A stretch of 64,000 nucleotides of DNA from Oxalobacteraceae bacterium OTU3CINTB1 (GTDB taxonomy: Bacteria; Pseudomonadota; Gammaproteobacteria; Burkholderiales; Burkholderiaceae_D). Position numbers and translations under genes: made by a program. The notes beneath the pieces were generated by a model. It was not told where the DNA came from and did no database searches. It saw only the letters and a program-made list of their open reading frames with translations. Shown one piece after another: positions 43,801 to 52,267 of this stretch (its first letter is position 1; each line of letters starts with the position of its first letter). Where the stretch lies: positions 5,332,001-5,396,000 of the forward strand of contig CP099652.1 in NCBI GenBank assembly GCA_024123955.1, written 5' to 3'.

Positions 43801-44120
43801 GTGCCGCCATCTGTTTCGGCGCCGGCCGGCAGCGGTTTGGTCCAGGCCTGCACGGCGATGTACTTGCCGCTGGCCGAAGCGAGGCAGCTGTCCCAGGACT
43901 GCACCGTCTGCGCGTCGTTCAGGCGCGCGACGCTGGCGGCGCGCAGATGGCGCGCGAACAGACTCGCCACGGTTTGGCCGCAGGGATCGGATTCGAGCAG
44001 GGAGATCAACTCCGCGTTTGCGGCCAGCACCAGGCCCTCGGCGCTGTACGCGCACGCGGGTACGCCGATCAGCGCCAGGGCGTCCGCGACGAAATCAGTA
44101 TGGGATGAAACGCGATTCAT
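40848..44120 (-). CDS. Multi-PAS GGDEF-EAL signalling protein
   Basis: About 1,090 residues. Five PAS-type domains come first: an N-terminal one around 10-110, then four closely similar repeats, each starting I-L-x-N-A-x-x-G-I-L-F and containing a C-N-x-x-x-x-E-M-x-G-Y segment. A coiled linker, a GGDEF domain (LARLGGDEFVVLVPG kept intact) and an EAL domain follow. In the EAL domain the signature is E-V-L; the catalytic DDFGTGYSSL and EITE motifs are present, so phosphodiesterase activity is plausible. It controls c-di-GMP levels. There is no transmembrane helix, so it is cytosolic. I prefer ATG 44120; GTG 44135 is an alternative. Confidence 0.9.
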   Translation of the reverse strand: MNRVSSHTDFVADALALIGVPACAYSAEGLVLAANAELISLLESDPCGQTVASLFARHLRAASVARLNDAQTVQSWDSCLASASGKYIAVQAWTKPLPAGAETDGGTIVFHDISDVQRSQRALRKTLLEQQAILENAAVGILFGKDGRIAECNIRCAEMLGYSREELEGAPSVIVYPSEQDFLELGREAGPPLAQGLPFKTELVLRRKDGSTFWARLFGRAIDTIHTSEGTVWIVEDINEHRIDEEKLRRALIEQKAILDNASIGILFSKGQVVRNCNRRMAEMFGYAVEDMVGMPASDMFPSQEKYQVFALEARARLDNGKPYESSAFEFKRKDGTVIWCRVRANAMNEVNTEGGAIWIIEDVTTTRQTQMEVEAIMTNASMSILFTKNRIITRYNRGFGDMFGYPGDTGLGVPGRALYPSQEAYERLGAEAAPYLSVAKPFQTEIEMRRADDTRLWAQLIGYVVNPADPGQGTIWVIEDRTEQKRAEEALRNALLENQAILDSAVLGISVVEQGLNLRCNTKMEELFGYAPGEMNHLSVQAFYADKAAWREARAATAQDFRTGRVNVAEYQLVRKDGSRFWARLSGRPFDLAQPYGRSVWLVDDITARREAAEAVSRARDELEVRVLERTAELAGANALLQGEIVERRQAEARVHHMAYHDSLTGLPNRALLSDRLDRAMLAARRSQRQLAVMFIDLDRFKTINDSLGHMTGDQLLKEVASRLCRAVRASDTVARLGGDEFVVLVPGISSADEASQVAEKIILALSEGFPLEGRNLHITPSIGICVYPDDGADVATLMRHADAAMYHAKASGRNNYQYFKEAMNQSAARHFELESSLRSALALDEFTLHFQPIMDIGTRRLHAMEVLLRWRRDNEELVMPDSFIPLIEENGLIVPVGEWVIRQACVQSMTWQREGLVPVPLAVNLSPRQFMHRGLVESIRRILDETGIDPALLEFEITETALMQHGEHTLDVLGQINAMGIRLSIDDFGTGYSSLAYLKRFPVKKIKIDRAFIKDLEDSAEDRAIVAAIIALSDSLQLSVVAEGVETEGQYALLQRNGCQFAQGYLFSPPVPHATAQLLLPRPPIVAV

Positions 44121-44237
44121 GAACACCAGGAGCACCCGAAAAAAATGCCGCCTTGATCGTTACATATTGGCAGCATTGTTGGCAGATGATAAACCACATT
44201 GGTATCATTAGCCATCCGCCTGCCGATTTCGCGTTCT

Positions 44238-44274
44238 TAAAAACGACACTGCGCGGTGTCCCAAGACGCCGCGC
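44238..44274 (-). terminator. Probable terminator of the prp operon
   Basis: On the minus strand, GCGCGGCGTC/GACACCGCGC forms a 10-bp stem with one wobble and a 4-base loop, followed after 7 bases by five T residues. It lies 36 bases beyond the prpF stop. Confidence 0.55.
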
Positions 44275-44309
44275 AGCCGGGCCGCGCACTGACTCGCATC
44301 ATGCCAGCG

Positions 44310-45506
44310 TCACGCGGCGGGGGTCCTCACCCAGCCTTCCATCAGCACGCGCGCGCTGCGGCTCATGACAGCCTTGGTCACCCGCCACTCGCCGTTTTGT
44401 TGTGTCGCCTGCGCGCCGACGCGCAAGGTGCCGGATGGGTGGCCGAAGCGCACCGCGTCCAGCGCACCGCCGCCCGCGGCCAGGTTGACCAGCGTGCCGG
44501 GAATGGCGGCGGCGGTGCCGATCGCCACGGCGGCCGTGCCCATCATCGCGTGATGCAGCTTGCCCATCGAGAGCGCGCGCACCAGCAGGTCGATATCGCC
44601 GGCGTGAATGCGCTTGCCGCTGGAGGCGATGTAGCTCGAAGGCTTCGCCACAAACGCCACCTTCGGCGTGTGCTGGCGCTGCGCCGCCTCGTCCAGGTGC
44701 TTGATGAGACCCATGCGTAGCGCGCCATGCGCGCGGATCGACTCGAACATCGCCAGCGCGGCCACGTCGCCATTCACCGCGTCCTGCAGTTCAATGCCGG
44801 TGTAGCCGATGGCATCGGCGTCGACGAAAATGGTCGGGATGCCGGCGTTGATCATGGTCGCCTTGAGCGTGCCGATGCCCGGCACCTCAAGGTCGTCGAT
44901 CAGTTGGCCGGTCGGGAACATCGAGCCGCCGCCGCCCTCCTCGTCCGCCGCCGGGTCCATGAATTCAAGCTGCACTTCGGCCGCCGGGAAAGTGACGCCG
45001 TCAAGTTCGAAGTCGCCGGTCTCCTGCACTTCGCCATTCGTCATCGGCACGTGGGCGATGATGGTTTTGCCGATATTGGCCTGCCACACGCGCACCACGG
45101 CCATGCCGTTTTGTGGAACGCGCGCCGGGTCCAGCAGGCCGGCGCTGATGGCGAACGCGCCGACGGCGGCCGACAGGTTGCCGCAATTGCCGCTCCAATC
45201 GACAAACGCCTTGTCGATGGAGACCTGACCGAACAAATAATCAATATCGTGATCGGGTTTGTCGCTTTTGGAGACGATCACCGTCTTGCTGGTGCTGGAC
45301 GAGCCGCCGCCCATGCCGTCGATTTGCTTGCCGTAGGGGTCGGGGCTACCGATCACGCGCAGCAGCAGCGCGTCGCGCGCGGCGCCCGGCGTCTGCGCGG
45401 CCTCCGGCAAATCGCCCAGCCGGAAGAAAACGCCCTTGCTGGTGCCGCCGCGCATATACACGGCGGGGATCTTGATTTGCGGCGGGTGGATGGTGTAGTT
45501 CGTCAT
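44310..45506 (-). CDS. prpF: 2-methylaconitate cis-trans isomerase
   Basis: A 398-residue PrpF family protein (diaminopimelate-epimerase fold). It isomerises the trans/cis 2-methylaconitate made by AcnD so the cycle can continue. The N-terminal YMRGGTSKGVFF and GNCGNLSAAVG motifs are characteristic. It starts 2 bases after the acnD stop and is the last gene of the propionate operon. Confidence 0.95.
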   Translation of the reverse strand: MTNYTIHPPQIKIPAVYMRGGTSKGVFFRLGDLPEAAQTPGAARDALLLRVIGSPDPYGKQIDGMGGGSSSTSKTVIVSKSDKPDHDIDYLFGQVSIDKAFVDWSGNCGNLSAAVGAFAISAGLLDPARVPQNGMAVVRVWQANIGKTIIAHVPMTNGEVQETGDFELDGVTFPAAEVQLEFMDPAADEEGGGGSMFPTGQLIDDLEVPGIGTLKATMINAGIPTIFVDADAIGYTGIELQDAVNGDVAALAMFESIRAHGALRMGLIKHLDEAAQRQHTPKVAFVAKPSSYIASSGKRIHAGDIDLLVRALSMGKLHHAMMGTAAVAIGTAAAIPGTLVNLAAGGGALDAVRFGHPSGTLRVGAQATQQNGEWRVTKAVMSRSARVLMEGWVRTPAA

Positions 45507-45508
45507 GG

Positions 45509-48106
45509 TCAGGCCGCCTTCACGGATTCGAGGAAATCCTGGGCGAAGCGCTGCAGCACGCCGCCCGCCTCGTAGATCGACACTTCTTCCGCCGTATCGA
45601 GACGGCAGATCACCGGCACCTCCACCTGCGCGCCGCTGAGGCGATTGATCACCAGGGTCAGCGTCGAACGCGGGGTGCGCGCGCCGATCACGTCATAGGT
45701 CTCGGTGCCGTCCAGCGCCAAGGTCAAACGGTTCACGCCGGGCATGAACTCCAGCGGCAGCACGCCCATGCCGACCAGATTGGTGCGGTGGATGCGCTCG
45801 AAGCCCTCGGCCACGATCGCCTCCACGCCGGCCAGCCGCACGCCCTTGGCCGCCCAGTCGCGCGACGAGCCTTGGCCGTAGTCGGCGCCGGCGATCACGA
45901 TCAGCGGCTGCTTGCGCTCCATATAGGTCTCGATGGCTTCCCACATGCGCGTGACGCGCCCTTCCGGCTCGATGCGCGCCAGCGAACCGGCCATCACCTT
46001 GCCGTCCTGCCCGCGCACCATCTCGTTCTTCAGGGTCGGATTGGCGAAGGTCGCGCGCTGCGCGGTCAGGTGGTCGCCACGGTGCGTGGCATAGGAGTTG
46101 AAGTCCTCCTCCGGCAGGCCCATTTTGGCCAGGTACTCGCCGGCCGCGCTGTCGAGCATGATGGCGTTCGACGGCGACAGATGATCGGTGGTGATGTTAT
46201 CGCCCAGCAGCGCCAGCGGACGCATGCCCTTCAGCGGCCGGGCGCCTGCCAGCGCGCCTTCCCAGTATGGCGGACGGCGGATATAGGTGGTCTGCGGACG
46301 CCAGTCGTACAACGGGCTCACTTTCAGGCCGTCGTCGGCCTGTTTGGCGAACATCGGGATGTAGACCTTGCGGAACTGCTCCGGCTTGACGCTGGCGGCG
46401 ACAATGCGGTCGATCTCCTCGTCGGACGGCCAGATATCCTTCAGGGTGACCGGCTGGCCATTGGCGTCGTGGCCCAGCACATCCTTTTCGATGTCGAAGC
46501 GGATGGTGCCGGCGATCGCGTACGCCACCACCAGCGGCGGCGACGCCAGGAAGGCCTGCTTCGCATACGGGTGGATGCGGCCATCGAAATTACGGTTGCC
46601 CGACAGGACGGCGGTCGCATACAAGTCACGCTCCACCACCTCTTTTTGTATCGCCGGATCGAGCGCGCCGGACATGCCGTTGCACGACGTGCAGGCATAG
46701 GCGACCACGCCGAAGCCGAGCTTCTCCAGCTCCGGCATCAGCCCCGCCTCCTCCAGATACAGGGTGACGGTCTTGGAGCCGGGGGCGAGCGAGCTTTTCA
46801 CCCACGGCTTGCGGGTCAGGCCGCGCGCGTTGGCGTTGCGCGCCAGCAGACCGGCGGCGATCATGTTGCGCGGGTTGTTGGTATTGGTGCAGCTGGTGAT
46901 GGCGGCGATGATGCAGGCGCCATCCGGCATCAGGCCAGGCTCGTTTTCCACCACGCCGCTGATGCCGCGCGCGGCCAGCTCGGAAGTCGGCACGCGGCTG
47001 TGCGGATTGGACGGCCCGGCGATATTGCGCACCACCGACGACAGGTCGAACGTCAATACGCGCTCGTATTCGGCGGTTTTGAGCGCGTCGGCCCACAGGC
47101 CGGTTTCTTTCGCGTAAAGCTCCACCAGCTTGACCAGTTCATCATCGCGGCCGGTCAGCTTCAGGTACTTGATGGTTTGCTCGTCGATGTAGAACATGGC
47201 GGCGGTGGAGCCGTATTCCGGCGCCATGTTGGAGATGGTCGCGCGGTCGCCCAGGGTCAGGTGGGCCGCGCCCTCGCCGAAGAACTCCAGATACGACGAC
47301 ACGACCTTTTGCTTGCGCAGGAATTCGGTCAGCGCCAGCACCGTGTCGGTGGCGGTGATGCCCTCTTGCGGTTTGCCGGTCAACTCGACGCCGATGATAT
47401 CCGGCAGCCGCATCCATGATGCGCGGCCCAGCATCACGCTCTCCGCTTCCAGTCCGCCGACGCCGATGGCGATCACGCCCAGCGCGTCGACCATCGGCGT
47501 GTGCGAGTCGGTGCCGACCAGCGTATCCGGGAAGGCCACGCCATCCACGGTCTGGATCACCGGCGACATGCGCTCCAGATTAATCTGATGCAGGATGCCG
47601 TTCCCCGGCGGGATCACGTCGACATTCTTGAACGCCTTCTTGGTCCAGTTGATGAAATCGAAGCGGTCCTCATTGCGGCGGTCCTCGATTACGCGGTTCT
47701 TGTCGAAGGCGTCGGGATCGAAGCCGCCGCATTCGACCGCCAGCGAATGGTCGACCACCAGTTGCGTCGGTACCACGGGGTTGACCAGCGCCGGATCGCC
47801 GCCCTGCAAGGCAATGGCGTCGCGCAGGCCGGCCAGGTCAACCAGCGCCGTCTGGCCCAGGATGTCGTGGCACACCACGCGCGCCGGGAACCATGGGAAA
47901 TCCAGGTCGCGGCGGCGTTCGATGAATTGGCTAAGCGAAGCGTTCAAGGTCGCCGGGTCGCAGCGGCGCACCAGGTTCTCCGCCAGTACGCGCGAGGTGT
48001 ACGGCAGTTTGGCCCAGGCGCCGGGCTGGATCGCGTCGACGGCGGCACGCGCGTCGAAGTAGTCCAGCTGGGTGCCCGGCAAGGGTTTGCGGAATAAGGT
48101 ATTCAT
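45509..48106 (-). CDS. acnD: Fe/S-dependent 2-methylisocitrate dehydratase AcnD
   Basis: An 865-residue aconitase-family enzyme that dehydrates 2-methylcitrate. [4Fe-4S] ligand cysteines are visible in ITSCTNTNNPRNM and CTSCNGMSG, along with the C-terminal swivelling-domain signature GADYGQGSSRDWAAKG. Association with prpF identifies it as AcnD rather than housekeeping aconitase or PrpD. Its ATG directly follows the prpC TAA with no spacer. Confidence 0.95.
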   Translation of the reverse strand: MNTLFRKPLPGTQLDYFDARAAVDAIQPGAWAKLPYTSRVLAENLVRRCDPATLNASLSQFIERRRDLDFPWFPARVVCHDILGQTALVDLAGLRDAIALQGGDPALVNPVVPTQLVVDHSLAVECGGFDPDAFDKNRVIEDRRNEDRFDFINWTKKAFKNVDVIPPGNGILHQINLERMSPVIQTVDGVAFPDTLVGTDSHTPMVDALGVIAIGVGGLEAESVMLGRASWMRLPDIIGVELTGKPQEGITATDTVLALTEFLRKQKVVSSYLEFFGEGAAHLTLGDRATISNMAPEYGSTAAMFYIDEQTIKYLKLTGRDDELVKLVELYAKETGLWADALKTAEYERVLTFDLSSVVRNIAGPSNPHSRVPTSELAARGISGVVENEPGLMPDGACIIAAITSCTNTNNPRNMIAAGLLARNANARGLTRKPWVKSSLAPGSKTVTLYLEEAGLMPELEKLGFGVVAYACTSCNGMSGALDPAIQKEVVERDLYATAVLSGNRNFDGRIHPYAKQAFLASPPLVVAYAIAGTIRFDIEKDVLGHDANGQPVTLKDIWPSDEEIDRIVAASVKPEQFRKVYIPMFAKQADDGLKVSPLYDWRPQTTYIRRPPYWEGALAGARPLKGMRPLALLGDNITTDHLSPSNAIMLDSAAGEYLAKMGLPEEDFNSYATHRGDHLTAQRATFANPTLKNEMVRGQDGKVMAGSLARIEPEGRVTRMWEAIETYMERKQPLIVIAGADYGQGSSRDWAAKGVRLAGVEAIVAEGFERIHRTNLVGMGVLPLEFMPGVNRLTLALDGTETYDVIGARTPRSTLTLVINRLSGAQVEVPVICRLDTAEEVSIYEAGGVLQRFAQDFLESVKAA

Positions 48107-49252
48107 TTATTTCCTGTCCTTGATCGGCACGAATTGCAGGTCCTCCGGGCCGACGTAGTTCGCGCTCGGACGAATGATCTTGTTGTCGATGCGCTGCTCG
48201 ATGATGTGCGCGGCCCAGCCGGAGGTGCGCGAAATGACGAACAACGGCGTGAACATCGCCGTCGGCACGCCCATCATGTGGTACGACACGGCCGAGAACC
48301 AGTCCAGGTTGGGGAACATCTTCTTGGCGTCCCACATCACCGTCTCCAGGCGTTCGGCGATGTCGAACATCTTCATCGAGCCACCCTCGCGAGACAGCTT
48401 GCGTGCCACCTCCTTGATGACGACGTTGCGCGGATCGGAGATCGTGTACACCGGGTGGCCGAAACCGATCACCACTTCCTTGTTGGCGACGCGGTTGCGG
48501 ATGTCCGCTTCCGCCTCGTCCGGATTTTCGTAGCGCTTCTGGATCTCGAACGCGAATTCGTTGGCGCCGCCGTGTTTCGGACCGCGCAGCGCGCCGATCG
48601 CGCCGGTGATGGCCGAGTGGATGTCGGACCCCGTGCCGGCGATCACGCGGCCTGCGAAGGTGGACGCGTTGAATTCGTGTTCCGCATACAGGATCAGCGA
48701 CGTGTGCATCGCCTGCACCCAGCTCTCGGACGGCTTGAAACCGTGCAGCAGGTGCAGGAAATGGCCGCCGATCGAGTCGTCGTCGGTTTCGACGTCGATG
48801 CGCTTGCCATTGTGGCTGAAGTGATACCAGTACAGCAGCATTGAACCGAAGGACGCCATCAGGCGGTCGGCGATGTCGCGCGCGCCCGGCACGTTGTGAT
48901 CGTCCTTCTCGGGCAGCACGCAGCCCAGCACCGAGACGCCGGTGCGCATCACGTCCATCGGGTGCGCCGACGCCGGCAGCGCCTCAAGCGCCGACTTGAG
49001 CGCCTGCGGCAGGCCGCGCAGGGAGCGCAGCTTGGCCTTGTAGCCGCGCAGCTCCGCCTCGTTGGGCAGTTTGCCGTGCACCAGCAGATAGGCGATTTCC
49101 TCGAACTCGCAGGAGTTGGCCACGTCCAGGATGTCGTAACCACGGTAATGCAGGTCGTTGCCGGTTTTGCCGACGGAGCACAGCCCCGTGTTACCGGCGG
49201 TGACGCCCGACAGTGCGACGGATTTTTTTGGTTTGAAGGTGGTCTCGGTCAT
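48107..49252 (-). CDS. prpC: 2-methylcitrate synthase
   Basis: A 381-residue citrate-synthase family enzyme condensing propionyl-CoA with oxaloacetate. Conserved features include HYRGYDI, the catalytic His region [11 protein letters not shown], and [15 protein letters not shown] place the start at 49252 ([10 protein letters not shown]), which has AGGAGACC upstream; the longer frame to 49357 runs across the intergenic space into prpB and is not conserved-looking. It is located 13 bases after prpB. Confidence 0.94.
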   Translation of the reverse strand: MTETTFKPKKSVALSGVTAGNTGLCSVGKTGNDLHYRGYDILDVANSCEFEEIAYLLVHGKLPNEAELRGYKAKLRSLRGLPQALKSALEALPASAHPMDVMRTGVSVLGCVLPEKDDHNVPGARDIADRLMASFGSMLLYWYHFSHNGKRIDVETDDDSIGGHFLHLLHGFKPSESWVQAMHTSLILYAEHEFNASTFAGRVIAGTGSDIHSAITGAIGALRGPKHGGANEFAFEIQKRYENPDEAEADIRNRVANKEVVIGFGHPVYTISDPRNVVIKEVARKLSREGGSMKMFDIAERLETVMWDAKKMFPNLDWFSAVSYHMMGVPTAMFTPLFVISRTSGWAAHIIEQRIDNKIIRPSANYVGPEDLQFVPIKDRK

Positions 49253-49265
49253 GTCTGGTCTCCTG

Positions 49266-50177
49266 TTATTTTTTGTGTACAGCGTTTTGAGCGGAATTTT
49301 GTGCCGCAAACAAGGCGTCGAGCTTTTGTTCGAAGCTGTGATAGTTGATGCGTTCATACAGCTCGGCGCGGGTCTGCATCGACTCGAGCACGTTCTGCTG
49401 CGTGCCGTCGCGGCGGATCGCGCCGTAGACGTTTTCGGCGGCCTTGTTCATGGCGCGGAAAGCGGACAGCGGATACAGCACCAGGCCGACATCGGCGCCG
49501 CGCAGTTCATCGACGGTGAACAGCGGCGTCGAACCGAATTCGGTGATATTGGCCAGCACCGGCACTTTGACGGCGGCCGCGAACTGTTTATACATATCGA
49601 GGCTGATCATCGCCTCCGGGAAGATCATGTCGGCGCCCGCCTCCACGCAGGCGACGGCGCGTTCGATGGCCGCATCCAGTCCCTCGACGGCCAGCGCGTC
49701 GGTGCGCGCCATGATGACGAAGTTCTCGTCGGTGCGCGCGTCGACTGCGGCGCTGATGCGGTCGACCATCTCCTGCTTCGAGACGATCTCCTTGCCCGGA
49801 CGGTGGCCGCAGCGCTTGGCGCCGACCTGGTCTTCGATATGCATGGCGGCGGCGCCGAACTTGATCATCGATTTGACGGTACGCGCCACATTGAACGCGG
49901 AGGCGCCGAACCCCGTGTCCACGTCGACCAGCAGCGGCAAATCGCAAACGTCGGTGATGCGGCGCACGTCGGTCAGCACGTCGTCGAGATTCGAGATGCC
50001 CAGGTCCGGCAGCCCGAGCGAACCCGCCGACACGCCGCCGCCCGACAAATAAATCGCCTTGAAGCCGGCGCGCTTGGCCAGCAAGGCGTGGTTGGCGTTG
50101 ATCGCGCCGACCACCTGCAACGGGGATTCTTCCTGAACAGCTTTGCGGAAGGCGGCGCCTGCGGAATATTGACTCAT
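49266..50177 (-). CDS. prpB: 2-methylisocitrate lyase
   Basis: A 303-residue member of the isocitrate-lyase/PEP-mutase family. It splits 2-methylisocitrate into pyruvate and succinate. The catalytic loop K-R-C-G-H (about residue 121) and metal-binding DVDTGFG are present. The start at 50177 ([13 protein letters not shown]) is supported by AAGGTCAGG just upstream; an upstream in-frame codon at 50234 lies within the sigma-54 promoter and is rejected. It is the first gene of the operon. Confidence 0.95.
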   Translation of the reverse strand: MSQYSAGAAFRKAVQEESPLQVVGAINANHALLAKRAGFKAIYLSGGGVSAGSLGLPDLGISNLDDVLTDVRRITDVCDLPLLVDVDTGFGASAFNVARTVKSMIKFGAAAMHIEDQVGAKRCGHRPGKEIVSKQEMVDRISAAVDARTDENFVIMARTDALAVEGLDAAIERAVACVEAGADMIFPEAMISLDMYKQFAAAVKVPVLANITEFGSTPLFTVDELRGADVGLVLYPLSAFRAMNKAAENVYGAIRRDGTQQNVLESMQTRAELYERINYHSFEQKLDALFAAQNSAQNAVHKK

Positions 50178-50216
50178 GTCCTGACCTTTCAGTATTGCAT
50201 TGAAGTTGCAATGGTA

Positions 50217-50233
50217 TTGCAAGGTGCATGCCA
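50217..50233 (-). promoter_or_regulatory. Sigma-54 promoter of the prp operon
   Basis: The minus strand reads TGGCATGCACCTTGCAA, an exact match to the -24/-12 consensus (TGGCAY-N5-TTGCA). It lies 40 bases upstream of prpB, faces it, and is next to a sigma-54 activator gene. Confidence 0.85.
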
Positions 50234-50274
50234 CCCGCTCACGCTATAGAAATCAAACACTTAGCTTTTACAAA

Positions 50275-50310
50275 CGTTTCACTATTGTTTCATTTTGAAA
50301 CATCGAAACG
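50275..50310. promoter_or_regulatory. Nested palindromic operator, probable PrpR binding site
   Basis: Outer arms CGTTTC (50275-50280) and GAAACG (50305-50310) enclose inner arms GTTTCA (50287-50292) and TGAAAC (50296-50301). An extra GTTTCA at 50276 overlaps the outer arm. It is centred about 60 bases upstream of the -24 element, the usual place for an activator of sigma-54 RNA polymerase, and 30 bases from the prpR start, allowing autoregulation. Confidence 0.7.
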
Positions 50311-50340
50311 CACATGCAACGAGTACGCTACAATTGAACC

Positions 50341-51996
50341 ATGCGCCATTCCATGCCCCTGCCGTTCGATCCCGACGATAAACCGGTCATATGGACCGTT
50401 TCCGTGTCGCGCCTCTACGACCTGTTCCGCGACATCACGCTCGAATATGACAATCTCGCCACGATAGAACCGATCAACCTCGGTTTCGACGAGGCGGCGC
50501 GCCACATCCGCGAGCGCATGGCTACCGAGCGTTGCGACGCCGTCATCGCCGCCGGCTCAAACGCCGCGTATCTGAAAGGTCGCCTGTCGGTGCCGGTGGT
50601 GATCGCAAAATTCAGCGGCTTCGACGTGATGCAGGCGCTGGCCCGCGCGCGACGGGTATCGGACAGAATCGGGGTCATCACGTATCAGGAGCGTTTGCCG
50701 GAACTGGCGGAATTCGCCGGCACCTTCGGCTTCGATGTTGCGCAACGCACCTACGCCACCGAGGAAGACGCGCGGGCGCAGATCAACGACCTGAAAGCGG
50801 CAGGCATCAAGGCCATCGTCGGCGCGGGCCTGATCACCGACCTGGCCGAGGAAGCGGGACTGACCGGGGTGTTCGTCTACTCGGCCGCCTCGATCCGCCA
50901 CGCCTTCGACGATGCGCTGGAAATGGCGCGCCTGACGCAGCTGGAATCGAACCGCGCACGCACGCGCGGCGCGGTGGTGACCGATACTCTGCGCGCCAGG
51001 CATGGGCTCAACGATCTGCGCGGCGAATCGGCTGCGATGGAGACGCTGCGGCAGTCGGTCGTGCTGTACGCGAAATCGCCGGCCACGGTACTGATACAAG
51101 GGGAAACCGGCACCGGCAAGGAGCTGGTGGCGCAAGCGATCCATCGCGAGAGTCCGCGCAGCCTGGGACAAAACCGGCCATTCGTCGCCGTCAACTGCGG
51201 CGCGATCGCCGAATCGCTGCTGGAATCCGAACTTTTCGGCCACGAGGAAGGCGCGTTCACCGGCGCCCGGCGCGGAGGCCATGCCGGCTTGTTTGAAGCG
51301 GCCAATCGCGGCACGCTCTTCCTCGACGAAATCGGCGAGATGCCGCTGGCGCTGCAAACCCGCCTGCTGCGGGTTCTGGAGGAACGGGAAGTGGTGCGCG
51401 TGGGCGGCACGCGGCCGATTCCGGTCAACGTACGCATCGTCAGCGCCACCCACTGCGACCTGGAACAGCGCGTGCGCGAAGGCCGCTTCCGCGCCGACCT
51501 GTTTTATCGGCTGGCGGTGCTGCGGCTTTCGCTGCCGCCGTTGCGCGCCCGCCCGGACGATGTCATGACGCTGGCCGAGTGGTCGCTGAAAAACGCGCTG
51601 GCGTCGCTGGGCGCCCGCCCGCACCCGAACCTGCATGCGGAGATGAACGCCTGCGCAGCGCTGCTGCGCCGCTACAACTGGCCGGGGAACGTGCGCGAGC
51701 TGCGCAACCTGACGGAGCGTTTGGCGCTGTATCTTGCGGCCGAGCCGTTGCAGGCATTAACGCCAGCCTTTGTTCTTAGCGTAGCGCCGGAATTGGGCGT
51801 CGAGACGGTAACTGCGGCGACGATGACAGATCCAGCCGGGCCCACGTCCCCAGCCGGCACACAGCATATCGAAACGGCAACCGAAGCACTGGCCCGGTTT
51901 GGCGGACGCCGCGATGCAGCCGCCGCCTACCTGGGAATCAGCCGCACCACCCTGTGGCGGCGGCTGAAGGAAGAGACTGATTCCACAGGACAATGA
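50341..51996 (+). CDS. prpR: Propionate catabolism operon regulator, sigma-54 activator
   Basis: A 551-residue enhancer-binding protein. An N-terminal PrpR_N sensing domain (about 15-190; 2-methylcitrate is the known co-activator in relatives) precedes an AAA+ domain with Walker A GETGTGKE, the sigma-54 contact motif GAFTGA, Walker [11 protein letters not shown] and the arginine-finger region. A Fis-type helix-turn-helix lies at the C-terminus ([20 protein letters not shown]). It is divergent from prpB. No clear ribosome site precedes the ATG at 50341; Met5 is an alternative. Confidence 0.94.
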   Translation: MRHSMPLPFDPDDKPVIWTVSVSRLYDLFRDITLEYDNLATIEPINLGFDEAARHIRERMATERCDAVIAAGSNAAYLKGRLSVPVVIAKFSGFDVMQALARARRVSDRIGVITYQERLPELAEFAGTFGFDVAQRTYATEEDARAQINDLKAAGIKAIVGAGLITDLAEEAGLTGVFVYSAASIRHAFDDALEMARLTQLESNRARTRGAVVTDTLRARHGLNDLRGESAAMETLRQSVVLYAKSPATVLIQGETGTGKELVAQAIHRESPRSLGQNRPFVAVNCGAIAESLLESELFGHEEGAFTGARRGGHAGLFEAANRGTLFLDEIGEMPLALQTRLLRVLEEREVVRVGGTRPIPVNVRIVSATHCDLEQRVREGRFRADLFYRLAVLRLSLPPLRARPDDVMTLAEWSLKNALASLGARPHPNLHAEMNACAALLRRYNWPGNVRELRNLTERLALYLAAEPLQALTPAFVLSVAPELGVETVTAATMTDPAGPTSPAGTQHIETATEALARFGGRRDAAAAYLGISRTTLWRRLKEETDSTGQ

Positions 51997-52011
51997 CAGA
52001 AGTCATAAACA

Positions 52012-52026
52012 ATTCGAATATCGAAT
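52012..52026. promoter_or_regulatory. Palindrome upstream of the small gene
   Basis: ATTCGA-ATA-TCGAAT is a perfect 6-bp inverted repeat; a further ATATCGG copy follows. The region down to 52070 is very AT-rich and leads to a strong ribosome site at 52096, so it is a plausible operator/promoter region for the small gene at 52107. Confidence 0.45.
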
Positions 52027-52106
52027 ATCGGAATTTAAAATTATATTTATATCTGGAGAGCGGCTAGACTGTAGTTATTGCAAAAACGCCGTACAAAGGA
52101 GTTTAT

Positions 52107-52241
52107 ATGATTACCTACATCGCCACCCCACAGACCATGACCTCGCCGGCAGCTAAAGGCCGTGACTGGAAAGCGCTGATCCGCCGCGCATTTGAATTGG
52201 CAGGCGCCCCGTACGCCAACAGCCCGTACCAGCCACTGTAA
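52107..52241 (+). CDS. Small protein, 44 residues, unknown function
   Basis: A short gene with a near-perfect AAAGGAG ribosome site 5 to 6 bases upstream of ATG. It encodes a polar, weakly basic peptide: an unstructured start (MITYIATPQTMTSPAAKG), then one likely amphipathic helix (DWKALIRRAFELAGAPY), and a short Pro/Tyr tail. There is no signal peptide or membrane helix. GC at third positions resembles real genes here. It is preceded by an AT-rich, palindrome-bearing stretch and lies between prpR and the converging permease gene. I do not recognise a family; it could be a regulatory small protein. Confidence 0.6.
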   Translation: MITYIATPQTMTSPAAKGRDWKALIRRAFELAGAPYANSPYQPL

Positions 52242-52267
52242 GCCATCGCCGGGTAGAGGCGGCGCGC

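Noticed and set aside
42402..44108. 568-codon frame antisense to the PAS-GGDEF-EAL gene
   Set aside because: It mirrors codon periodicity of the real gene and shows internal repeats only because the PAS units repeat.
45788..47419. 543-codon frame antisense to acnD
   Set aside because: Long antisense frames are common in GC-rich genes. The acnD protein is complete and the antisense translation is Arg/His/Gly-rich without domains.
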